Shown: positions 35,019 through 45,423, counted from the first letter of the stretch. The stretch is DNA of 64,000 nt from Cellvibrio sp. OA-2007 (GCF_000953825.1 NZ_BBUL01000090.1:124001-188000); one strand, 5' to 3'. The notes: generated by a model from the sequence alone, not told the origin. A program made the numbers and translations.

Positions 35019-38000
35019 TTAAAATTGAATCCGCGCTGTATCGATTGAAGCCTCAAGTTCAATAACACCCTGCGCAAGCATCTGATTGAGGTTTTTATCG
35101 ACTGCCGGGTTCATATCCAACACCACACCCGGTTTACTGGCGACGCCAACCCAGCAATCGCGCCCGGCATTTTTCGCGGCGTAGAGCGCGCGATCAGCTG
35201 TATCAACCACTTGCTCCCAGCTGAGAGTATTCGGCACTTGCGGATAAAACGGATAAGCCGCATAACCAATCGAGCAGGTTTTTTGTAATTGTTGCCCATC
35301 ACCCAAGTCAAATACGTAATTCGCCACTGCCTGCCGAATGCGCTCGGCCATTTCCGGCGCCTCTGCACGCGAGCAAAAACGCGCAACAATTAAAAACTCT
35401 TCACCGCCCCAGCGCACCAGATAATCAGAATCGCGCAGCACAACTTCCAACAGCCGGCTCAATTGCTCCAACACCTTATCGCCCGCGCTGTGACCATAAC
35501 TGTCATTGACAGCTTTAAAGTGATCGACATCGAGCAACATAAAAATCAAATCGTGGTCTTTTGGCAGTGGCGAGTGAATTTTATTGTCACTCGCTGCGCG
35601 CTGCGCCGCCAACCAGTTTTGATACTCACGCTCCGCCAAAGAGATATCGGCGCCGATAGATTTACTCAAAAACCGACGATTGTGTAAGCCGGTGAGCGGG
35701 TCAGACAAACTCGCCTCTTCCAATTTTAGGTAAGCGTTTTGCAGTTCTTGCTGCGCTTGTTTTAAACCTTCATTTTTAGCGCGTAACTCTTCGGTGCGTT
35801 CCGCTACTTTGCGATCCAAATATTGTGTGGCGCTGTATAACTGCAAATGCATATCGACGCGCGCAAGCAATTCTTCTTTAGTAATAGGTTTAATCAAATA
35901 ATCGTTTGCGCCCACCTCAAAACCCATTACCAAATCTTGCGTTTGGCTGCGCGCAGTGAGAAAAATGATGGGCAACTCATAAGTGCGATAGGATTCGCGC
36001 AAGCGCTTACAGGTTTCATAACCCGACATTTTGGGCATCATAATATCGAGCAATACCAAATCAATATCGCCATGTTCCTGTACCAGTGCAAGCGCCTCTT
36101 CGCCACTGGCCGCTTCAGTCACTCGGTAATTGCGCAAGGCAAGATGGTTCACCAATACCAGACGATTAACTGAATCGTCATCCACCACCAAAATGTGCCC
36201 CTGATAGGTCTGATCGTTATCGAACTGGCGCGCTTCATTTAATTGCTGGGTTGGTGTTTCTACAAAATCGACAACTTGCTCATGTGTAGTGTCATCCGTA
36301 TTCGCAGTCACCGGCAGTTTGAGCGACATAGGCAAGCTGAAACTGAATACTGAACCCTGCCCACTGTTGGATTGCACACGCAGAACGCCGCCGTGCAACT
36401 CCACTAATTGTTTGGAGATAGACAACCCCAAACCTGTGCCGCCGTAGACCCGTTCAGCGCGACCATCCACTTGATGAAATGGTTGAAAAATAATGGCGAG
36501 CTGTTCGGGGGCGATGCCAATGCCAGTATCGGCAATATGCATCCAAATTTCCTCGTCTTTTAATTCGGCATAAATATTAATGCTGCCCTCGTGGGTGAAC
36601 TTAACCGCATTGCCGATTAGGTTATGCAATATTTGTAGTAAGCGATCTTCATCGGCATAGGCCGCAGGTAAATTTTCCGGAACCTGATTGTTTAACGTTA
36701 TTGGTTTATTACCGACTAACGGGCGCGACAGTGTAATAACTATATCGACCAGCACTCGCAGATCTACTGCTTTTTTGTGCAGCGACACGCCCTGATTTTT
36801 TAATTTGGCGAAATCCAAAATATCATTTACTAGCGTCGACAAACGTTTGCCGCTGGCGGCAATCAATTGCAAGCTGTAACGCGTGTGTGAAGGCAACGGG
36901 CCATTCAAGCCATCCAATAAAGATTCTGCCAAACCAATAATACCGTTCAGTGGTGTGCGCAACTCATGGGAGGTATTAGCTAAAAATTCATCTTTTAACT
37001 TGTCCACCTGCTGTAGGCGACGCACCACCGAGCGCTCTTGCTCCACCTGCTGTTGTTCATAGCGCAGTTTTAATTGCTGGATGCGAATGAACCAATAGAA
37101 CAGCAAAAACAAAACTAACAAATAACCTAGATAGGCCCACCAGGTTCGCCAATAGGGCGGCGCTACGTGAATCGCTAAACTCGCATATTTATCGCTCCAC
37201 ACCCCATCGTTGTTGCTTGCCTTTACTTCAAAGACGTAATGGCCGGGATCGAGGTTGGTGTAGGTTGCGGTGCGTTTTGCACCGGAAAAAATCCAATCGC
37301 TATCAAAACCTAACAACCGGTAGGCATATTGATTTTCGTCGGTCATTTGAAAGTTAAGCGCAGAGAATTCAAAGGTCACCACATCGTCTTCGTGAGTCAG
37401 GGAAATGGCATCAATGTGGTTGATGGCTGCAGTCAAAGGCGATCCTTTTGCGCTCACTGCAACCGGCTTGTTAAGAATTAAGAGATTGGTAAACACAATC
37501 GGCGGCGCGTACTGATTTGTGGTAACACTCGCCGGATTAAACACCACAAAACCTTTACTATTACCAAAAAATAATTCACCTGATTCCATGAGCACAGGTG
37601 AATTGCGATTAAACAAATTGTCACTTAGGCCATGGCGCTTATCAAAATTACGAAATTGTTTTTTATCAATATCAAAACGCGCAATGCCTTTTTGAGTGCC
37701 CAACCACAAATAGCCCCGCGCGTCTTCTACTATGCCGGCAACCACATCGTCCGCAAGACCATCGCGCGAGGTAAATGCGGTAAATTTACCGCTAGCGCGA
37801 TCAAACAAGTTGATACCACCGCCATCGGTTCCCACCCAAAAATTACCGCGACTATCCTCGAAAATCGCAAACACAAAATCGGCACTTATGCTGCTGGGGT
37901 CAGCATCCAAATGGCGATAGCGGGTAAACTTTTCTGTCGCAGGGTCAAAAAGAAATAAGCCGCGAATACCACCGACCCAAATGCGCCCCTCTCGATCTTG

Positions 38001-39611
38001 ATAGACCACTCTGGCATAAAGCGCCTTATCGCCATCGAGCTGCTCGGTATCAGGCACAAAATAACGAAACGAATCCGACTTGGGATCGTAACGGTTCAGC
38101 CCTTCTTCTGTTGCAATCCAAACATAGCCCTGCTGGTCGCGGATTACCGACCAACCCTCGCGGCCGCGAATTGCCGAAGGATTTTCAGGATCGGGCAGGT
38201 AACGGGTGAATGTTCCGGTACTGATATCCAAGCGGTTGAGCCCGCCAGAATAAATACCCAGCCATAATTCCTGCTCTGCCCCCAAGGCCATGGAAAGCAC
38301 TGTATTGCCGCCAATACCTGTAGGATTTTCAGCGTCGTAGGTGTAGTTGGTGAAACGCCGGGCGCGAGGTTCAAAATAATTCAGACCGTAACCGGAACCG
38401 ATCCAGAGATTGCCATGCCTATCTTTTAAACCGGAAAGCACACCGCCACCGGTCACACTATTAGGGTTATTGGGGTTGTGATGGTAGTTGTGGAAAATCG
38501 ATGCTTGACGATCAATCACATCAACACCAGAGGGAAAATAACCGAGCCATATATCACCTGCCCTGTCTTCGAACAGTGTGTTCACCACATAGTTGCCCGG
38601 CGACGCGGGTTTGGTTTCGTCGTAGGTAAAACGCGTAAAGCTGGTTGCGCCAGGCGGGCGCACATAAACGGCACTGCCATCGCCCAGCCACAGGTTTTTT
38701 TGGCGATCTTCCAGCACTGCCATCACCATGGCACTTTTTTCCTGATTGTCATGTTTAAGCGCAATAAACTGCTCACGCTTGTCGTCCAACATAAAAAGAC
38801 CCGCACCATAGCTGCCAGCCCAAAGATTATTGGCAGAGTCGACATAGAGCTCGCGAATATCAGCAGCAGCCAGCCCCTGCTCGGTTTGATAGCGACGCAC
38901 CTCACCCGTATTGGGATTAAAACGACTGACACCACGCCCCAAATGGCCTAGCCACAAATTGCCTTGCTGATCTTTGGTGACCGTCCAGATCAACCCTTCC
39001 GCTTCCGCACTGGAAGATTCATCCTGCAGTGGGTGCAGTTGGAATTGATGAGTCGTGCGATCAAAACTGTACAAGCCACCGCGACTGGCGAACCAAAACC
39101 GGCCATCTTCCGTTTCCTCAATCGCCATAATGTCATCCGCGCTGATGAGCTCGGGGCCAGTGGCAATCTGGTAGCGGGTAAATTGGTCTAATTTTGCATC
39201 GTAACGATTGATCCCGTTGCGGGTTGCAATCCACAACTGCCCCTCTCCGTCCAGATAGATATCATTGACGTAATTGTTGCTCAGGCTATTCGGGTCCAGG
39301 GCATCACGGCGATAAATCACCAGATTGTAACCGTCGTATCGCGCTAGGCCATTGGCGCCACCGAACCACATAAAACCTTCGGAATCCTGCGCAAGAGTAT
39401 TGATATAGCCGATCGCAGCAACTTGATCGGGCAAAATATGACTGAATGAATAATGAGGGGGAGCGCTCTGTGACCCAGGCGCGGTATTGGCGAAGCTGTT
39501 GGGTAATGCAAATAGGGAACAGGCTAGTAAAAAGACTATTCGCACAAGGTGCACAATAACCAGCTCACGCTGCTTACCTTGAGCCTTTCTCCTATCAGTG
39601 TAAAAACGCAC
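35019..39611 (-). CDS. Propeller-sensor hybrid histidine kinase with REC and GGDEF output
   Basis: The 1530-residue protein has a signal or membrane segment (about 24-42) and a periplasmic double propeller of many Reg_prop repeats (about 60-770; units such as LWIGTxxGLxRYD). A Y_Y_Y domain (about 780-850), a membrane helix (about 865-885), HisKA (TSHELRTPLNGIIGL), HATPase (DTGIGIAPEQ, GTGLGLS) and a receiver (LVLLDIMMPKMSGYE) follow. The C-terminal GGDEF has RWGGEEFL and an upstream inhibitory RDSD. Propeller kinases of this type sense glycans in Bacteroidetes, where the output is AraC; here it is diguanylate cyclase. The start is at 39611. Confidence 0.92.
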   Translation of the reverse strand: MRFYTDRRKAQGKQRELVIVHLVRIVFLLACSLFALPNSFANTAPGSQSAPPHYSFSHILPDQVAAIGYINTLAQDSEGFMWFGGANGLARYDGYNLVIYRRDALDPNSLSNNYVNDIYLDGEGQLWIATRNGINRYDAKLDQFTRYQIATGPELISADDIMAIEETEDGRFWFASRGGLYSFDRTTHQFQLHPLQDESSSAEAEGLIWTVTKDQQGNLWLGHLGRGVSRFNPNTGEVRRYQTEQGLAAADIRELYVDSANNLWAGSYGAGLFMLDDKREQFIALKHDNQEKSAMVMAVLEDRQKNLWLGDGSAVYVRPPGATSFTRFTYDETKPASPGNYVVNTLFEDRAGDIWLGYFPSGVDVIDRQASIFHNYHHNPNNPNSVTGGGVLSGLKDRHGNLWIGSGYGLNYFEPRARRFTNYTYDAENPTGIGGNTVLSMALGAEQELWLGIYSGGLNRLDISTGTFTRYLPDPENPSAIRGREGWSVIRDQQGYVWIATEEGLNRYDPKSDSFRYFVPDTEQLDGDKALYARVVYQDREGRIWVGGIRGLFLFDPATEKFTRYRHLDADPSSISADFVFAIFEDSRGNFWVGTDGGGINLFDRASGKFTAFTSRDGLADDVVAGIVEDARGYLWLGTQKGIARFDIDKKQFRNFDKRHGLSDNLFNRNSPVLMESGELFFGNSKGFVVFNPASVTTNQYAPPIVFTNLLILNKPVAVSAKGSPLTAAINHIDAISLTHEDDVVTFEFSALNFQMTDENQYAYRLLGFDSDWIFSGAKRTATYTNLDPGHYVFEVKASNNDGVWSDKYASLAIHVAPPYWRTWWAYLGYLLVLFLLFYWFIRIQQLKLRYEQQQVEQERSVVRRLQQVDKLKDEFLANTSHELRTPLNGIIGLAESLLDGLNGPLPSHTRYSLQLIAASGKRLSTLVNDILDFAKLKNQGVSLHKKAVDLRVLVDIVITLSRPLVGNKPITLNNQVPENLPAAYADEDRLLQILHNLIGNAVKFTHEGSINIYAELKDEEIWMHIADTGIGIAPEQLAIIFQPFHQVDGRAERVYGGTGLGLSISKQLVELHGGVLRVQSNSGQGSVFSFSLPMSLKLPVTANTDDTTHEQVVDFVETPTQQLNEARQFDNDQTYQGHILVVDDDSVNRLVLVNHLALRNYRVTEAASGEEALALVQEHGDIDLVLLDIMMPKMSGYETCKRLRESYRTYELPIIFLTARSQTQDLVMGFEVGANDYLIKPITKEELLARVDMHLQLYSATQYLDRKVAERTEELRAKNEGLKQAQQELQNAYLKLEEASLSDPLTGLHNRRFLSKSIGADISLAEREYQNWLAAQRAASDNKIHSPLPKDHDLIFMLLDVDHFKAVNDSYGHSAGDKVLEQLSRLLEVVLRDSDYLVRWGGEEFLIVARFCSRAEAPEMAERIRQAVANYVFDLGDGQQLQKTCSIGYAAYPFYPQVPNTLSWEQVVDTADRALYAAKNAGRDCWVGVASKPGVVLDMNPAVDKNLNQMLAQGVIELEASIDTARIQF

Positions 39612-39771
39612 AAGATCATCCTATGTAGCCGTGGGGGCAATGCACTGTAAATTATAATTTTGAAGTCAGCTTAGTTGATAGCGGCGGGCATAGTGCCACT
39701 TTCATCTTTATTAGCATAAGAAATTTTATCGCCAACCAAATCTGCGCAATCTGGTTATATCTATCTGACAA

Positions 39772-39795
39772 GCGGATAGTTTATCAACTATCCGC
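39772..39795. promoter_or_regulatory. Perfect 10-bp inverted repeat upstream of the propeller kinase gene
   Basis: GCGGATAGTT (39772-39781) and AACTATCCGC (39786-39795) are separated by TATC. It lies about 160 bp upstream of the kinase start and downstream of the SMP-30-like gene. It lacks a T run, so it may be an operator or an RNA stem. Confidence 0.45.
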
Positions 39796-39828
39796 AGTAT
39801 ACGAAGGGAACAGGCTAACAGTTGCAAA

Positions 39829-39856
39829 GCTCAGGCTGGAGCGCCCCAGCCTGAGC
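39829..39856 (-). terminator. Terminator after the SMP-30-like gene
   Basis: An 11-bp perfect stem (GCTCAGGCTGG at 39829-39839 and complement at 39846-39856) with a six-base loop lies just downstream of the gene end at 39867 on the minus strand, followed by a short T run (TTTG). Confidence 0.7.
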
Positions 39857-39866
39857 CTCAACACTG

Positions 39867-40712
39867 CTACTTTAATTGGTAGGCAGTCACTGAATTTTTG
39901 AAAAAGTTAGGGACAAATACCTGCTGGGTATTAGGGTCATAGCCTATATCGGCGGTATTGATTTTGTCTGCCTGAGAGTCGATCAGCAGCTCAATCTTGC
40001 CGTCGCGGTACACGTAATACACCAAACCAGGCCAGCAAGAGACAATAAACTCACCGCGAGCCACCATCTCAATACCATCAATGCCCTGCGCAAAACCGGT
40101 CGCCACGCTCAGTGGTTTTTTATCCGCGCCCACTAACAGCAACTCCTTGCCTGCCCCCACAATCAAATTAGAACCAAAGACTTTCAAGCCATTTGCACTG
40201 GTCATATTCTCCAGATAAAGGCTAGGCTCATCTTTTTCAATACGATGAACTTTATTGGTGCGGGTATCTGATACAAAAACCACGCCGCTAGAATTGACTG
40301 TTACATCATTTAAAAATACCGAATCAGCAATAGGAATCTTTTTAATCACTTTTCGCTTTTTAATATCAATGACCACCAACTCGGTAATATCCGCGACATA
40401 CAAACGGTTCTTAAATTGCGCCATGCCCTTGGGAGCATTGAGGCCGGTAAGCCAGTTTTTGTCGATCACTGTTCCATCAGTCGCCAAGGTTGCTATGCCA
40501 CCTTTGCCGTCAACCCCATCGCCCTGACCGTCAATCAGCGCCACAAATAAATAGGGTTCTTTTTTATCCGCAACGTAAAGTACAGACTCGGGAGTGGGTA
40601 AATCGGGGGTTAGCCACAGAGGTTCAAGCTTGTGCTGCGCCTGCACCGCAACACTCACCAACGCGAGCCATGGCCATAGAAACAGAGTCAGGGGGGTAAT
40701 GCACTTTCTCAT
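39867..40712 (-). CDS. Secreted SMP-30/gluconolactonase-like beta-propeller protein
   Basis: The 281-residue product has a signal peptide (1-26, VQAQ). A six-bladed propeller is suggested by repeats LYVADITELVVIDI, VFVSDTRTNKVHRI and NTADIGYDPNTQQVFVPNF. The closest group is SMP-30/Gluconolactonase/LRE-like (NHL type). The metal-binding Glu and Asn of gluconolactonases cannot be placed with confidence, so enzyme activity is not certain. A terminator separates it from the kinase gene, so cotranscription is doubtful, but both are likely carbohydrate related. Confidence 0.78.
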   Translation of the reverse strand: MRKCITPLTLFLWPWLALVSVAVQAQHKLEPLWLTPDLPTPESVLYVADKKEPYLFVALIDGQGDGVDGKGGIATLATDGTVIDKNWLTGLNAPKGMAQFKNRLYVADITELVVIDIKKRKVIKKIPIADSVFLNDVTVNSSGVVFVSDTRTNKVHRIEKDEPSLYLENMTSANGLKVFGSNLIVGAGKELLLVGADKKPLSVATGFAQGIDGIEMVARGEFIVSCWPGLVYYVYRDGKIELLIDSQADKINTADIGYDPNTQQVFVPNFFKNSVTAYQLK

Positions 40713-40992
40713 TCAACACCTCAATTATTGTTGTGGTAGCGATATTTTATCTGCCGACTTGCCGCAGTCGGGCTGACTACACTTTAACCTTAGACTATGG
40801 TGCCATTGAGGATTTAGGCATCGCAAAATTCTTTACATAACCTTGCCTCACGCAACCGCAATGCGTTACTTGATGCTACAAATAAAATCAGCGGCAGCGA
40901 AATCATTGCGCTTGGCTAGCCTAAGCTCTACCCTAGCAACCAACCAACTCAATGAATATTGATAACCCATTGCCTGATAAGCCCAATAACTT

Positions 40993-42045
40993 ATGAAAAC
41001 CAGTGTCGATAAACACGCGCCCAAATCCAAAGCCACAATTAAAGATGTAGCCAAACTGGCTGGAGTCTCCTTTAAAACTGTATCGCGTGTAATCAATAAA
41101 GAAGGGACTGTAGGCCAGGAACTGCAAGACAAAGTAATGCAGGCGGTCAAGGCGCTGAATTACCAACCTAACTTATCGGCGCGCTTGTTGCGCGGCGCGG
41201 CCTCATCGATTGGTTTTATTTACGATAATCCCAACAGCAACTATGTGATCGATATGCAGAAGGGGATTCTGGGTGAGTGCCGTAGGCAGGGTTACGAGCT
41301 GGTCATCCACCCCTGCAACTCCAAAGCCGAAGATATTATTGACGAAGTGCTTAACATGGTAGATCGCAGCCAGGTCGGCGGGCTGGTGTTAACGCCACCT
41401 ATGTCAGAAATGCCGGAAGTATTAACCGCTCTCGGAAAACGCAAAATTCCCTTTGTCCGCATTTTATCCGGCTCGCAGGCACCCGATAAAAAAGGCCCCT
41501 GCATTTTTATCGACGACCGCACCGCCGCCTACAAGATCACCCAATACCTGATCGATCTGGGGCACAAATCCATCGCCTTTTTAAGCGGGGAAGAAACACA
41601 TAAATCGACCATTGAACGTCTCGAAGGTTACAAATCTGCGCTTAAGGCCAATAAGATTGTTCTCGATAAAAAACTGATTATTCCGGGCGAGTACTCCTTT
41701 GAATCCGGGGTAAAACGCACTCGCCAGTTACTATCTTCCAATTTAAAACCCACTGCCGTATTCGCCTGTAACGATGAAATCGCGGCGGGTACTTTGTTTG
41801 CTGCGCGCATTCAAGGCGTGGATGTACCACAAAATTTATCCATTGTCGGCTTTGAGGATAGCCCCTTCTCGCGCCAAGCCTGGCCGAACCTGACCACGGC
41901 ACAACAACCCAATACCACCATCGCCGAACGCGCCACCGGATTATTGATTGATACGATTCGCGCCAACCGCGTCGTTGATAGTGAAGGTTTTTATCCGCAA
42001 CTTATAGTGCGCGACTCGACTTGCCCGGCGCCGTCAAAACGTTAA
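40993..42045 (+). CDS. nagR: LacI-family repressor, probable NagR
   Basis: The 350-residue regulator has the LacI DNA-binding head ATIKDVAKLAGVSFKTVSRVINKEGTV (about 14-40) and hinge LNYQPNLSARLLRG. A periplasmic-binding-protein-like sugar domain follows (VGGLVLTPPMSEMPE, GYKSALKANKI, PTAVFACNDEIAAG). It faces the GlcNAc genes, which carry 12-bp GACAACGTTGTC palindromes of the type bound by NagR in Shewanella and relatives. The effector in that system is GlcNAc-6-P or GlcN-6-P. It is convergent with nagB and shares a terminator. Confidence 0.9.
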   Translation: MKTSVDKHAPKSKATIKDVAKLAGVSFKTVSRVINKEGTVGQELQDKVMQAVKALNYQPNLSARLLRGAASSIGFIYDNPNSNYVIDMQKGILGECRRQGYELVIHPCNSKAEDIIDEVLNMVDRSQVGGLVLTPPMSEMPEVLTALGKRKIPFVRILSGSQAPDKKGPCIFIDDRTAAYKITQYLIDLGHKSIAFLSGEETHKSTIERLEGYKSALKANKIVLDKKLIIPGEYSFESGVKRTRQLLSSNLKPTAVFACNDEIAAGTLFAARIQGVDVPQNLSIVGFEDSPFSRQAWPNLTTAQQPNTTIAERATGLLIDTIRANRVVDSEGFYPQLIVRDSTCPAPSKR

Positions 42046-42065
42046 TTAAACACAAACTCAACGCA

Positions 42066-42103
42066 GCAAAAAGGCCGACTTGCAACCAAGTCGGCCTTTT
42101 TGC
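42066..42103. terminator. Bidirectional terminator between nagR and nagB
   Basis: A perfect 17-bp stem (42066-42082 and 42087-42103) with loop CAAC carries A and T runs on both arms. It ends the convergent nagR and nagB transcripts. Confidence 0.9.
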
Positions 42104-42126
42104 TTTATAGCCGTAACAATAAAAAA

Positions 42127-42921
42127 TTACGCGCGACCTAGTCGCTCCAGTAATTTTTGGTTTTCAATTTCGATGTGTTTGTATAACTCAACATCCGAAA
42201 GCAAAGACGCAGCCGCTTCGTCAATTACCAATACCACTTGTTCGTGCAGTTGCAGCGCCGATGCCGGGCATGCGGCTGTCAGAGGGCCTTCTACAGTCGC
42301 TTTAATCGCTTCCGCTTTATTTTCACCGGTAGCCAACAGCACAACTTTTTTCGATTCCAGAATAGTGCCTATACCCATGGTGATGGATAAGTGCGGCTGA
42401 TATTCATCGGGACCAAAAAAGCGTGCATTATCATCGATGGTCGCACGCGTGAGGGTTTTGATGCGCGTGCGCGACATTAACGAAGATGATGGCTCATTAA
42501 AACCTATATGACCATTGCGGCCGATACCGAGCAACTGAATATCGATACCACCTTTTTGTTTGATTGCCGTTTCGTACAGCGCACAAGCAGTAAATGGATC
42601 TTCCGCATCACCCGGTGGAACAAAAGTAGAGGCTTTATCTATATCCACATGATCAAATAATTGTTGATTCATAAAAAAGCGATAGCTTTGCGGATGATTC
42701 GATGGCAAACCCAGATATTCATCCAGATTAAAGCTGCTAACGTTCTTGAAAGAAACCTGCCCGCTTTTGTAAGCCTCAATTAATTCTTTGTAAAGTGCTA
42801 CCGGCGTTGAGCCAGTTGCCAACCCCAACACCGAGTCAGGTTTGCGGCTAATTTGTTTAATAAAAATATTTGCGCCGTATTGAGCAACTGCAGCAGCATC
42901 TTTCAAAATAACAACTTTCAT
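42127..42921 (-). CDS. nagB: Glucosamine-6-phosphate deaminase NagB
   Basis: The 264-residue enzyme matches type I Nag[18 protein letters not shown] near the start, [10 protein letters not shown], the active-site stretch [14 protein letters not shown] and SRTRIKTLT. It converts GlcN-6-P to fructose-6-P and ammonia. The Asp of the E. coli GNDGH motif is Asn here, as in Bacillus NagB, so activity is not in doubt. It is the last gene of the nag block, 125 bp after nagA. In Shewanella the deaminase is a different type (NagB-II), so this locus is a variant of the pathway. Confidence 0.95.
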   Translation of the reverse strand: MKVVILKDAAAVAQYGANIFIKQISRKPDSVLGLATGSTPVALYKELIEAYKSGQVSFKNVSSFNLDEYLGLPSNHPQSYRFFMNQQLFDHVDIDKASTFVPPGDAEDPFTACALYETAIKQKGGIDIQLLGIGRNGHIGFNEPSSSLMSRTRIKTLTRATIDDNARFFGPDEYQPHLSITMGIGTILESKKVVLLATGENKAEAIKATVEGPLTAACPASALQLHEQVVLVIDEAAASLLSDVELYKHIEIENQKLLERLGRA

Positions 42922-43046
42922 TGAACACTCCAGTGAGTGGTATTGACCGAATAAAAATGTAAAAAGTAAAAATAACTAAAACCAAACTTTCAAAAACCAA
43001 GCTTTTCAAAACTTCACCAAACCGAAAACCTCATCAAACCCGATAC

Positions 43047-44204
43047 TCAAGTGTGACGTAAAAAATCACCCGCCACCCAGGTGTGGGTTACGCGGTAATC
43101 GTCGGTAAAGTGCACTAGATCCGCACGGAAACCGGGTTGAATTCGACCAAGATAATTATCCACTTGCATAAATTCGGCAGGATATAAAGCCGCCATGCGC
43201 AAACTTTCACTCAACTCCATGCCAACCCATTCGGTATTTAAACGCACCGCATCAATCATACCGATTGCACTACCCGCCAATCGGCCTTCAGCGTTTACCA
43301 GACAGCCGTCTTTTTCAAAAATCGTTTCACCGTAAATTTGAAATGATTTTTCTGGCGAGCCAACGGTAGACATAGCATCGGTTACTAAATAGATTTTACC
43401 TTTGGGTTTTGCCGCGCAGGCAATGCGCGCAGAAGCAGCGTGTACGTGATAGGTGTCGATAATAATTCCGCACCAACTGTTGGCATCTTCCAAAGCGGCA
43501 CCGACTACACCCGGCTCACGGCCAGTAGTTGGGCGCATCGCATTGTATAAATGGGTAAAACCAGAAAGCCCTTCTTTTAACGCGCTCACCACTGATTCGT
43601 AATGCGCGTCTGTATGACCGGCGCAAACCACCACACCAGCGGAGGTTAATTGTTTAATTTGACCGGGCGCCGCATGCTCAGGTGCAAGTGTGAGCATTAC
43701 TTTAAAACTGTGTTGGCCTTTTACCGAGGCCACCAGCCAATCAATATCTGGCTGCTCCATTGCGCGAATATAACGCTCGTTGTGCGCACCGCGTCGCGCC
43801 ATATCAAAAAATGGGCCTTCAACGTGAACACCAAGCACACCTCTCATGCCCGCTGCTACAGCATCGGCAACAGCCTTGACACCCGCTTGATGTACTTCGC
43901 GGGTATCGCTAATGAGAGTTGGTAATAGTGATGTGGTACCAGTAGGACGATGACCATTCAACATAGTTTGAATCGCGGTTACGCTGGTATCGTTAGTAAA
44001 AAATGCACCGCCTCCACCGTTGACTTGCAAATCAATAAATCCCGGTGCAATTACACCACCATCCAACAAAATCTGCGGGATGGTTTGATCCAGCTCAGTA
44101 ACAGGAACCAGCGCGGTAATCTGCTCGCCTGCAATCACTAGCGCATAATTATCCAGAAACTCTTCGCCGGTAAAAATGCGTGCGCCTACTAACGCTTGGT
44201 TCAT
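43047..44204 (-). CDS. nagA: N-acetylglucosamine-6-phosphate deacetylase NagA
   Basis: The 385-residue amidohydrolase starts at ATG 44204, with AAAGGTG upstream; a TTG at 44225 is also in frame. Metal and catalytic motifs are clear: HVEGPF, VVCAGHTDAHY, THLYNAMRP and the catalytic Asp in LVTDAMS. It hydrolyses GlcNAc-6-P to GlcN-6-P and acetate. It lies between nagX and nagB on the same strand. Confidence 0.95.
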   Translation of the reverse strand: MNQALVGARIFTGEEFLDNYALVIAGEQITALVPVTELDQTIPQILLDGGVIAPGFIDLQVNGGGGAFFTNDTSVTAIQTMLNGHRPTGTTSLLPTLISDTREVHQAGVKAVADAVAAGMRGVLGVHVEGPFFDMARRGAHNERYIRAMEQPDIDWLVASVKGQHSFKVMLTLAPEHAAPGQIKQLTSAGVVVCAGHTDAHYESVVSALKEGLSGFTHLYNAMRPTTGREPGVVGAALEDANSWCGIIIDTYHVHAASARIACAAKPKGKIYLVTDAMSTVGSPEKSFQIYGETIFEKDGCLVNAEGRLAGSAIGMIDAVRLNTEWVGMELSESLRMAALYPAEFMQVDNYLGRIQPGFRADLVHFTDDYRVTHTWVAGDFLRHT

Positions 44205-44263
44205 AACAGCACCTTTAAACAACACCTATAAAAATACTTTGTCGCATCAAATTAATCGGAAAA

Positions 44264-45352
44264 CTACAAGCTGATAATAATGTTACGCTTATGTAAAACC
44301 CATGCAACGAGCCATAAAACCCCCACCATTAACAGCGCAAAAAGTAGCGATGCAAAATAAGGATCGGCAATGCTACGGAACACGCCATAAAGCGCTGCAT
44401 AGGCAGATTCGCCTGCCACAGGAATTAAATACAGCGTAGTTGCCAAAACACCGGACAACACATAAATAAAGAGCGGGTTTTTACCGATAATTTCAAAGAA
44501 GTGATACACAGGTTTGATCGCATTGGCTGCAGCTGACTGCTCAATCTTGACCAGTAAAATCAACAGCAAAATCGCCACACCGCAAGTCAGTAAAACAAAC
44601 GAGCTGGTCCACAGGGATTTATTAATCGGGAATACCGTACTCCACAATATCGCTGCGCCAATTAACGCCAGTGCAGCCACAAATAATTTACTCAATGCTT
44701 GCTGCTTATCTTCACTTGCGAGCAAAACCCGCGCGGCTTCAAAACCGATAATCACATTTACTATGGAAGGAAAGGTACTCAAAATTCCTTCAGGGTCAAA
44801 TGGCATGCCCTTGCCTTGCCATAAATGACTTGCACCCAGCACACTCAAATCAAACTGGCGCACAATACTGTGCTCCAAGCTATAAGGGTCAGCGGAAAGA
44901 TTTAACAAGGCCCAATAGCCAACCAATAAAATGGCACTGATGATTACCCGACCAGTAAAACCAAAATACAAAATAATAAATGACGCAAAGGCATAGGCTA
45001 TGGCGATACGCTGCAGAACGCCCATTACCCGCCACTGCGCAAGGCTTTCAGTAAATGGGTAAGCAGCGAGCAACACACCGATTAAAAACATCAGCGCAGC
45101 GCGGCGCAAAATCTTTTTGGATTGCTCGGCAAAGGTCAGTTGGCTCAGGCCACGCACTGAAAAGTACATGGCAGAGCCGACAATAAACATAAAGAAAGGA
45201 AAAACAAAATCGGTAGGTGTTGCGCCATGCCAATCGGCATGCAGCAACGGTGCATACACAAACTCCCAAGAACCAGGAGTGTTTACCAAAATCATCAGTG
45301 CGAGGGTCAAACCACGCATGACATCCAAAGCTAGAAAACGTTGCTTGACCAT
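44264..45352 (-). CDS. nagX: NagX-type membrane protein (HGSNAT/DUF5009 family)
   Basis: The 362-residue membrane protein has about ten helices and the family motifs FLALDVMRGLTLALMILVNTPG at the start and HADWHGATPTDFVFPFFMFIVG. This group (DUF5009, related to heparan-alpha-glucosaminide N-acetyltransferase) is found in GlcNAc loci as nagX and is thought to act in transmembrane amino-sugar acylation or transport. No direct proof is in the window. It lies 72 bp after nagP and 60 bp before nagA. Confidence 0.9.
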   Translation of the reverse strand: MVKQRFLALDVMRGLTLALMILVNTPGSWEFVYAPLLHADWHGATPTDFVFPFFMFIVGSAMYFSVRGLSQLTFAEQSKKILRRAALMFLIGVLLAAYPFTESLAQWRVMGVLQRIAIAYAFASFIILYFGFTGRVIISAILLVGYWALLNLSADPYSLEHSIVRQFDLSVLGASHLWQGKGMPFDPEGILSTFPSIVNVIIGFEAARVLLASEDKQQALSKLFVAALALIGAAILWSTVFPINKSLWTSSFVLLTCGVAILLLILLVKIEQSAAANAIKPVYHFFEIIGKNPLFIYVLSGVLATTLYLIPVAGESAYAALYGVFRSIADPYFASLLFALLMVGVLWLVAWVLHKRNIIISL

Positions 45353-45423
45353 CGGATACCTCGCAGCTGATCTAATAGTGCTATCTGTGTGGAACAGTCC
45401 AGCGGAAAAATCCTAGGTAAAAA

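Noticed and set aside
42127-42921. Loss of catalytic Asp in NagB (GRNGH instead of GNDGH)
   Set aside because: Bacillus-type NagB enzymes also have Asn at this place and are active, so it is not evidence of a broken gene.
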